A stretch of 11,680 bases of DNA from Pseudomonadota bacterium (GTDB taxonomy: Bacteria > Pseudomonadota > Alphaproteobacteria > Sphingomonadales > Sphingomonadaceae), in NCBI GenBank assembly GCA_023427285.1, contig JAEZBH010000375.1, forward strand, positions 1 to 11,680, in the 5' to 3' direction. Every line of letters begins with the position of its first letter. Positions within the stretch are counted from its first letter, which is position 1. This document shows positions 7,424 to 11,680 of this stretch, one piece after another. The notes beneath the pieces are model-generated. The model was not told the DNA's origin. It was given only the letters and a program-made list of their open reading frames with translations, and ran no database searches. Made by a program: the position numbers and the translations under genes.

Positions 7424-8680
7424 CTACATCCCGCCAGCAGGAGGGCCACCGGCTCCCGCCACATCCGCCTGCGCGAACGCACTGCCTCCCAGCGCGTTGA
7501 CATAGGCCGCAACCCGCTCGCTCGACGCACCGGGCCGGGTCCGATAAACCGCGGCCTCCATCTCCAAAGCCGCCGTCAGTGCATTCAATTCGTCCGGTAT
7601 CAGCTTCTTGCCGAAGTCCGACGGAGCATCCGGGCGCTCCAGCATCCGTGCGATCATCAATTCCCCAAGGCTTGCCTTGAAATGGCCGGCTTCCCAATAC
7701 CATTGCATCCGGGTCAGGCGATCGCCGGGTTTGGGCACAGGTTCTGTGGAATACCGGTCATATCCCGTGAACGACCACAGGGTTACGCCTTTGCGGGCCG
7801 CCAGCTCCGTCAACTGTTCCAGCCATTGACGCATCTCGGGCCATTTGCCGGTCTGGCGCAGCGCCTCCAGCAATTCCGCGTGATAGGGATAGGTGAACAG
7901 CACCACTTCAACGCCTTGCGCCTGAGCATGTCCCAGAAATTGCTCCAGCCGGGTCCACATCATGTTCCCGCCCGGCGCATCCCATTCCAGCTTGCGCGGC
8001 TCCTTCAGCAGGCGCGCCACCAGTTCACGGCTGCGCTGCTCGAACAGCGCCGCGTGGCCTTCCGTTCGCACATGGTCGTGATAATTCTCCAGCGGCGTAA
8101 ACCCGTCCCGGCGCGTGTCTGCGGGGTTGTCCCGCCCCTGCTCCATCACCGTTTGCGCGGCATGGAGCAGCGCATCCAGCGACAGGCTGGTCTCGGCAAC
8201 ACGACGCGCTTTCGCGCTCAATGTGGTTTGCTCGGGCGTCAACGGTCCGCCGTCATGCGCCTCCCACCGCTCCCGTGTCAGAAGAAAATCGATAAAATCG
8301 ACGCCAAGCAAAATCCGCTCAGGCTTATGCTCCGCCATTGACGTCGTGAGCACGCTGACAACGCCTGCGGCGCTCTCTCCCGGCAAGCCGTAGTTATAAA
8401 CCGGCTGAAAATCGGCAGGCCAGTGGGCGCTTCGGGGATCGAACCCCACATCCACACGGCTATTGCCCGCAATCACGGTGCTGGGCTGCATCTGGAGATA
8501 CTGGTGGCTTTTCGCCGTCTTCAGGTGCGTCTGCACCATTGGCTTGACGGAATTTACCCCTTCAATGCGGGGATGCCCCCAGTAATCGTATGGATCAACC
8601 AGAACGGTCACGGCGCTGAAGCTGGCAATCGTCAGCACCGTGCTCAGAAACGCCGTTCTCAGATAGCGCCTGGCCGTCAT
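7424..8680 (-). CDS. SGNH-like membrane-anchored protein, partner of the MBOAT acyltransferase
   Basis: This 418-residue protein has a basic N-terminus and one hydrophobic helix (about 9-28), which fits an inner-membrane anchor with the bulk in the periplasm. The segment VIAGNSRVDVGFDP (69-82) has the Gly-Asn-Ser-Arg block of SGNH/AlgJ/DltD-like proteins with candidate nucleophile Ser74. Near the C-terminus YWEAGHFKASLGELM carries candidate His333, with Glu330 where an Asp is usual. Between them GLPGE and LLGVDFIDFL fit the fold. Proteins of this kind sit beside MBOAT enzymes and are thought to complete transfer of acyl groups to exported glycans. This gene starts 13 bases after the MBOAT stop, with GGGAGG 5 bases before the ATG, so the two form an operon. 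About 75 residues follow the His motif, ending in a Gly/Ala/Pro-rich tail (AQADVAGAGGPPAGGM) that has no obvious role. Catalytic assignment is inferred. Confidence 0.75.
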   Translation of the reverse strand: MTARRYLRTAFLSTVLTIASFSAVTVLVDPYDYWGHPRIEGVNSVKPMVQTHLKTAKSHQYLQMQPSTVIAGNSRVDVGFDPRSAHWPADFQPVYNYGLPGESAAGVVSVLTTSMAEHKPERILLGVDFIDFLLTRERWEAHDGGPLTPEQTTLSAKARRVAETSLSLDALLHAAQTVMEQGRDNPADTRRDGFTPLENYHDHVRTEGHAALFEQRSRELVARLLKEPRKLEWDAPGGNMMWTRLEQFLGHAQAQGVEVVLFTYPYHAELLEALRQTGKWPEMRQWLEQLTELAARKGVTLWSFTGYDRYSTEPVPKPGDRLTRMQWYWEAGHFKASLGELMIARMLERPDAPSDFGKKLIPDELNALTAALEMEAAVYRTRPGASSERVAAYVNALGGSAFAQADVAGAGGPPAGGM

Positions 8681-8693
8681 TGAGGCCTCCCGT

Positions 8694-10250
8694 TCAGAAC
8701 TGGAAGTAAAGGAATTCGGACACGCGCGGCAACGCGAACAGGCCGATGGCGAACATGACGCCCGAGGCGATCGCCCACCCCCGGCTCATCCGCCACGCCA
8801 GACGGGGGTGTGCCGCCAGACGCCCGGTTTCCTGCGCCGGATGGTAGCGCGTCAGGATCTGCTGGCTGTTGGGGCAAACCAGCACCACGCCCAAGAGCAC
8901 AATGATCCAGGCCCACGACATCACGAACTGTTGCCCGCTGAGCGCCACGTCGCTGAAACCATGCGCGGTCAGCCATGCGCCAAGCGGTCCGAGCTGGGCG
9001 ACAAGCCCCGCAGGCAAGGCAACGCCGTTCAGACCGGCCATGCCTTCCAGTATGCGCCATGCGCCCTCAAAGCTGGTCGCCCGGAAGAACACCCAGCCCA
9101 CCACCACCGCAAGGAAGGTGAGGCCCCACGCCGCCACCTGATACACGGCCCCTTGCCGCATGGCCTTGGGCACCACCGCATTCCAGCCGTGGTTGATGCA
9201 CAAATAAGCCCCGTGCAGAACGCCCCACACCACGAAGGTCCAGCCCGCCCCGTGCCACAGGCCGCCCAGCGCCATGGTCGCCATCAGGTTGGCATAGCGG
9301 CGCACCTTGCCCCGGCGGTTTCCGCCCAGTGCAATGTACAGGTAATCGCGCAGGAACGCGGACAGCGTCATGTGCCAGCGCCGCCAGAAATCGCTGATGC
9401 TAAGCGCCTTGTAGGGCGAGTTGAAGTTGAGCGGCAGGCGCACGCCGAACATGAGGGCCGCGCCGATGGCCATGTCTGAATAGCCCGAGAAATCGAAATA
9501 AAGCTGGAAGGTGTAGGCCAGCGCCCCGCCCCAGGCGGTGAAGAAATCCGGCGTCGCCCCGCCGCCTGCCGCGATGAACACCGGGTTGGCATAGACCGCA
9601 ACGCTGTCGGCGATGACCGCCTTCTTGACAAGGCCGATGCCGAACATGGCCAGACCCACCGCCAGATTGTGCGCCTGATAGGTGCGCGAGCCAAGCCGCT
9701 CAAACTGGGGGAGCACGGTGCGGGCATGGACGACCGGACCGGCGATCAACTGGGGAAAGAAGCTGACGAACAGGGCATAGCGCCAGAAACTGGTCTCGCA
9801 GGGCGCGCCCTTGTAGGTATCGACCACATAGGCGATCTGCTGGAACGTGAAGAAGGAGATGGCCAGCGGCAGCAGCACCTCGCCCAGCGAGAAGCCCGTG
9901 CCTGCGGCGGCATTGATCGTCTCCACCAGAAAACCGGCGTACTTGAAGTAACCGATCATCCCGATGTTGAAGACAACACCGCCAACGGCAATCCACCGCC
10001 GCACGGTCTGGCCGAATGCTTTACTCCAGCCGATTTCGCCGCCCAGCAGCAGGCCCGCGCCATAATTGACCGCGATAGAAAGCCCAATGAGCGTGAGGTA
10101 GGCCGGATTCCACCAGCCATAGAAAAACAGCGAGGCCGCCACCAGCCACGGCACCACCAGATGCCCCGCGCCTGCCCGCTTCAGCCCGACGAATACAGCC
10201 AGCGCAATGGGCAGGAACACAAGAATGAATTCGTAGCTGTTGAACAGCAT
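8694..10250 (-). CDS. MBOAT-family O-acyltransferase (AlgI-like)
   Basis: This 518-residue polytopic membrane protein moves acyl groups, probably acetyl, across or onto the outer face of the inner membrane for glycan O-acylation. The N-terminus MLFNSYEFILVFLPIALAVF is typical of the AlgI/DltB/PatA-like group. Family motifs follow: FFTFQQIAYVVDTYKG (133-148), FFPQLIAGPVV (164-174), YFDFSGYSDMAIG (251-263), SDFWRRWHMTLS (286-297) and ALGGLWHGAGWTF (327-339), whose His333 matches the invariant MBOAT catalytic His. The frame is open to an ATG at 10301, which would add 17 Gly/Arg-rich residues. ATG 10250 is chosen because it gives the canonical N-terminus and has a GGGGAGGGG ribosome site just upstream. 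Length is usual for AlgI relatives (about 470-520). The product is the first gene of a two-gene operon with the SGNH-like partner. No glycan biosynthesis genes lie in the window, so the substrate is unknown. Confidence 0.93.
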   Translation of the reverse strand: MLFNSYEFILVFLPIALAVFVGLKRAGAGHLVVPWLVAASLFFYGWWNPAYLTLIGLSIAVNYGAGLLLGGEIGWSKAFGQTVRRWIAVGGVVFNIGMIGYFKYAGFLVETINAAAGTGFSLGEVLLPLAISFFTFQQIAYVVDTYKGAPCETSFWRYALFVSFFPQLIAGPVVHARTVLPQFERLGSRTYQAHNLAVGLAMFGIGLVKKAVIADSVAVYANPVFIAAGGGATPDFFTAWGGALAYTFQLYFDFSGYSDMAIGAALMFGVRLPLNFNSPYKALSISDFWRRWHMTLSAFLRDYLYIALGGNRRGKVRRYANLMATMALGGLWHGAGWTFVVWGVLHGAYLCINHGWNAVVPKAMRQGAVYQVAAWGLTFLAVVVGWVFFRATSFEGAWRILEGMAGLNGVALPAGLVAQLGPLGAWLTAHGFSDVALSGQQFVMSWAWIIVLLGVVLVCPNSQQILTRYHPAQETGRLAAHPRLAWRMSRGWAIASGVMFAIGLFALPRVSEFLYFQF

Positions 10251-10351
10251 AGCCCCTCCCCCCGAGCCTCTCCCGCCCGAGAGCCCCCGGGGCAGGCGCA
10301 AGCCGCAGCAATCAGCACGCCAACGCCACGAAACTCCGGGCAGCGGGCCGT

Positions 10352-10388
10352 ACTATACCCCATTAGTGCCAGACCTCCAGCTTGGCAA
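10352..10388 (-). promoter_or_regulatory. Weak promoter candidates for the MBOAT operon
   Basis: On the - strand TATAGT (10352-10357) is a good -10 hexamer but has no -35 at 17 bases. TTGCCA (10383-10388) has a good -35 form and lies 17 bases before TAATGG (10360-10365), a poor -10. Either would give a leader of roughly 100 bases. Confidence 0.25.
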
Positions 10389-10529
10389 TTGCGCCAGGCG
10401 GCGATCAAAACTTGTGAATTAACCGGGATGTAGCGGTCGGCGGCCCGCTCGCGCCAAACGGTCAATCCAGGCCATTCACACCATTTGACGCGCCCCAATG
10501 CCGCCCGACGACACCGGCATGGCTCCGGC

Positions 10530-10558
10530 TTGACACCCTTGCCGCGCCCGAGCGACGC
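10530..10558 (+). promoter_or_regulatory. Weak promoter candidate for the glutathione S-transferase gene
   Basis: CTTGACA, with a perfect -35 hexamer TTGACA at 10530-10535, lies about 95 bases before the gene. The 16-18-base window downstream holds only GC-rich hexamers such as GACGCT, so the -10 element is poor. Confidence 0.25.
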
Positions 10559-10613
10559 TCCACCTCCGTTCCCCGTGGCGGCGCGTTATCCCACCCGCCT
10601 CAACCCGGATCAT

Positions 10614-10618
10614 GGAGA
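10614..10618 (+). promoter_or_regulatory. Ribosome binding site supporting a GTG start
   Basis: GGAGA lies 8 bases before GTG 10627. The alternative ATG at 10612 overlaps this site and has no good ribosome site of its own upstream. Confidence 0.6.
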
Positions 10619-10626
10619 CTGCCCCC

Positions 10627-11265
10627 GTGAAGCTTTACTACGCCCCCGGCACCTGCGCGCTTGCTCCGCATATCGTTCTGGAAGAAGTCAGCGCGCCCTT
10701 CACTCTTGAGAAGCTGGATTTCGCATCCAACCAGCAAACGTCGAGCGACTATCTCGCCCTCAACCCCAAGGGGCGCGTGCCGCTGCTGGTGGACGAAGAC
10801 TTTTCCTTAACCGAAGCCCCGGCCATTCTTCAGTATATCGCCGAGAAATTCCCCGAGGCCCGCCTGCTGCCGCCGCTCGGCACGCGGGAGCGCGCCCGTA
10901 TGCTGGAATGGCTGAACTACCTCTCCTCCGGTGTTCACATCGCCTTTTCCTACATCATGCGGCCCCACCGCTATACGGACGACGCCAGCGCCTACCCCGG
11001 CATCATCGAGAAGGGCCGCACGGTGTTTTACAACTGCTTCCGATACATCGAGGAGCGGATGCCCGAAGACGGCTGGCTCGTGGGCGATTACACGGTGGCA
11101 GACCCCTACCTTGGCACCATGTACCGCTGGGGCAACCGGGCGGGCTTTTCCATGCAGCAGGACTTCCCCCGGCTTGCCGCCCATGCCGAGCGCCTTGCCG
11201 CCCGCCCGGCGGTGCAGCGCGCACTGGCAACCGAGGGCATCACGCTGGAAGATCGCCCGTCCTGA
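10627..11265 (+). CDS. Glutathione S-transferase, beta class
   Basis: This 212-residue cytosolic enzyme would conjugate glutathione to electrophiles or act in thiol-disulphide exchange. The N-terminal thioredoxin-like domain begins MKLYYAPGTCALAPHI, with Cys10 at the catalytic position of beta-class bacterial enzymes. It continues with NPKGRVPLL (46-54, the conserved cis-Pro52) and LTEAPAILQYIAEKFP (61-76), the glutathione gamma-glutamyl contact region. The helical C-terminal domain has His104, near the beta-class His106, and the N-capping box with hydrophobic staple in YTVADPYLG (155-163). The GTG at 10627 is preferred over ATG 10612. It gives the family's usual N-terminus, whereas the ATG would add Met-Glu-Thr-Ala-Pro before the first strand. 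The gene stands between the divergent MBOAT operon and serS; no substrate is indicated by the context. Confidence 0.92.
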   Translation: MKLYYAPGTCALAPHIVLEEVSAPFTLEKLDFASNQQTSSDYLALNPKGRVPLLVDEDFSLTEAPAILQYIAEKFPEARLLPPLGTRERARMLEWLNYLSSGVHIAFSYIMRPHRYTDDASAYPGIIEKGRTVFYNCFRYIEERMPEDGWLVGDYTVADPYLGTMYRWGNRAGFSMQQDFPRLAAHAERLAARPAVQRALATEGITLEDRPS

Positions 11266-11272
11266 CTTGAGG

Positions 11273-11300
11273 TCTCAGGGGGGAACATACCCCCTTGAGA
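11273..11300 (+). terminator. Hairpin downstream of the glutathione S-transferase gene
   Basis: TCTCAGGGGGG (11273-11283) pairs with CCCCCTTGAGA (11290-11300) over 11 bases with one G-U pair, around the loop AACATA. It begins 7 bases after the stop codon. The next T-run (11338-11343) is nearly 40 bases further on, so it is a strong hairpin without an intrinsic-terminator tail. It could be a pause or Rho-linked end, or protect the 3' end of the mRNA. Confidence 0.5.
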
Positions 11301-11400
11301 GCGCATCCAATCGCACAAGCCAACATTGCGGTCTTGAGTTTTTGGCGCGGGCGCGTCACACGATATCCCGGTCAAACACCAGCATTTCGTAAGGCGCGCC

Positions 11401-11680
11401 ATGCACGACATTCGTTTCATTCGTGAAAATCCTGAAGGCTTTGACGCTGGCCTTGCCCGCCGTGGGCTTGCGCCGCTCAGCGGGGAGATCCTCGCGCTCG
11501 ATCAGGAGCTGCGCGCCGTTTTGACCGAGATGCAGCAGGCGCAGGCCCGCCGCAACGAGGCCTCCAAGCTGATCGGCCAGGCCAAGGCCCAGAAGAACGA
11601 GGAACTGGCCCAGAGCCTGATGGCGGAAGTGGCCGCGCTGAAGGAAAAGCTGCCCGCGCTTGAGGAAGCCGAGCGTCAGG
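11401..11680 (+). CDS. serS: Seryl-tRNA synthetase, N-terminal part (3' partial)
   Basis: The frame opens at ATG 11401, with AAGG six bases upstream, and remains open to the window end, giving 93 residues. The start MHDIRFIRENPEGFDAGLARRG and the charged coiled-coil helix that follows (QARRNEASKLIGQAKAQ, about 49-65) are characteristic of the tRNA-binding arm at the N-terminus of bacterial seryl-tRNA synthetases. The class II catalytic domain lies beyond the window. The enzyme charges tRNA-Ser with serine and is essential. The 135-base gap from the preceding stop holds a hairpin (11273-11300) and no recognised promoter. Confidence 0.95.
   Translation, partial: MHDIRFIRENPEGFDAGLARRGLAPLSGEILALDQELRAVLTEMQQAQARRNEASKLIGQAKAQKNEELAQSLMAEVAALKEKLPALEEAERQ

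Larger units (their letters stand above)
10251..10626. other. Divergent intergenic region (376 bases)
   Basis: This gap separates the MBOAT gene (- strand) from the glutathione S-transferase gene (+ strand) and should hold promoters for both. I see no supported gene in it. It contains a CCCCGGGG palindrome near 10284-10291, a small CTCTC/GAGAG hairpin near 10268-10283, an AT-richer stretch at about 10400-10430, and a spaced 9-base inverted repeat, AGCGGGCCG (10342-10350) with CGGCCCGCT (10441-10449). Weak promoter candidates on each strand are listed separately. Confidence 0.6.

Noticed and set aside
7382..8341. 319-codon open frame on the + strand opposite the SGNH-like gene
   Set aside because: It has no ribosome site, lies over the terminator region and has an Arg/Gln/His-rich shadow composition; the - strand gene fits the operon.
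10251..10301. Longer MBOAT start at ATG 10301
   Set aside because: It would add a Gly/Arg-rich stretch before the canonical N-terminus and bypass the strong ribosome site next to ATG 10250.

Overview
The window is GC-rich DNA with dense coding, short gaps and good Shine-Dalgarno sites. It looks like the chromosome of an alphaproteobacterium. The seryl-tRNA synthetase N-terminus, the EttA sequence and the Tad-type pseudopilins all resemble those of Sphingomonadales or close relatives. That placement is from memory of these families, not from a search. I see no IS element, integrase, phage gene, CRISPR array, tRNA or rRNA.

Layout. (1) Bases 1-1963 hold the end of a Tad/Flp pilus accessory operon on the + strand. 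It comprises the C-terminal part of a TadG-like VWA protein, then two TadE-like pseudopilins, closed by a strong hairpin terminator at 1995-2030. (2) Converging on that terminator from the - strand is ettA, the ribosome-associated ABC-F translation throttle (2049-3725). (3) Divergent from ettA are a small two-helix membrane protein of unknown function (3845-4150), a MASE1-GGDEF diguanylate cyclase (4328-5785) and a secreted M28 metallopeptidase of the carboxypeptidase Q type (5870-7327). They are closed by a second hairpin at 7353-7380. (4) On the - strand, an MBOAT O-acyltransferase (8694-10250) and an SGNH-like membrane-anchored partner (7424-8680) form a two-gene operon, probably for O-acylation of an extracellular glycan. 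(5) After a 376-base gap comes a beta-class glutathione S-transferase (10627-11265), and then the start of serS (11401 to the window end).

The gene groups look functionally independent, apart from a loose surface or biofilm theme: Tad pilus, c-di-GMP synthesis and exopolysaccharide acylation. No undescribed multi-gene system is evident. The points most worth a second look are small. They are tandem EF-hand/dockerin-like loops inside a TadE pseudopilin, a 15-bp imperfect inverted repeat that runs into the ribosome binding site of the M28 peptidase, inverted repeats around the cyclase start, the well-translated orphan membrane protein, and the MBOAT/SGNH pair with its odd C-terminal tail.
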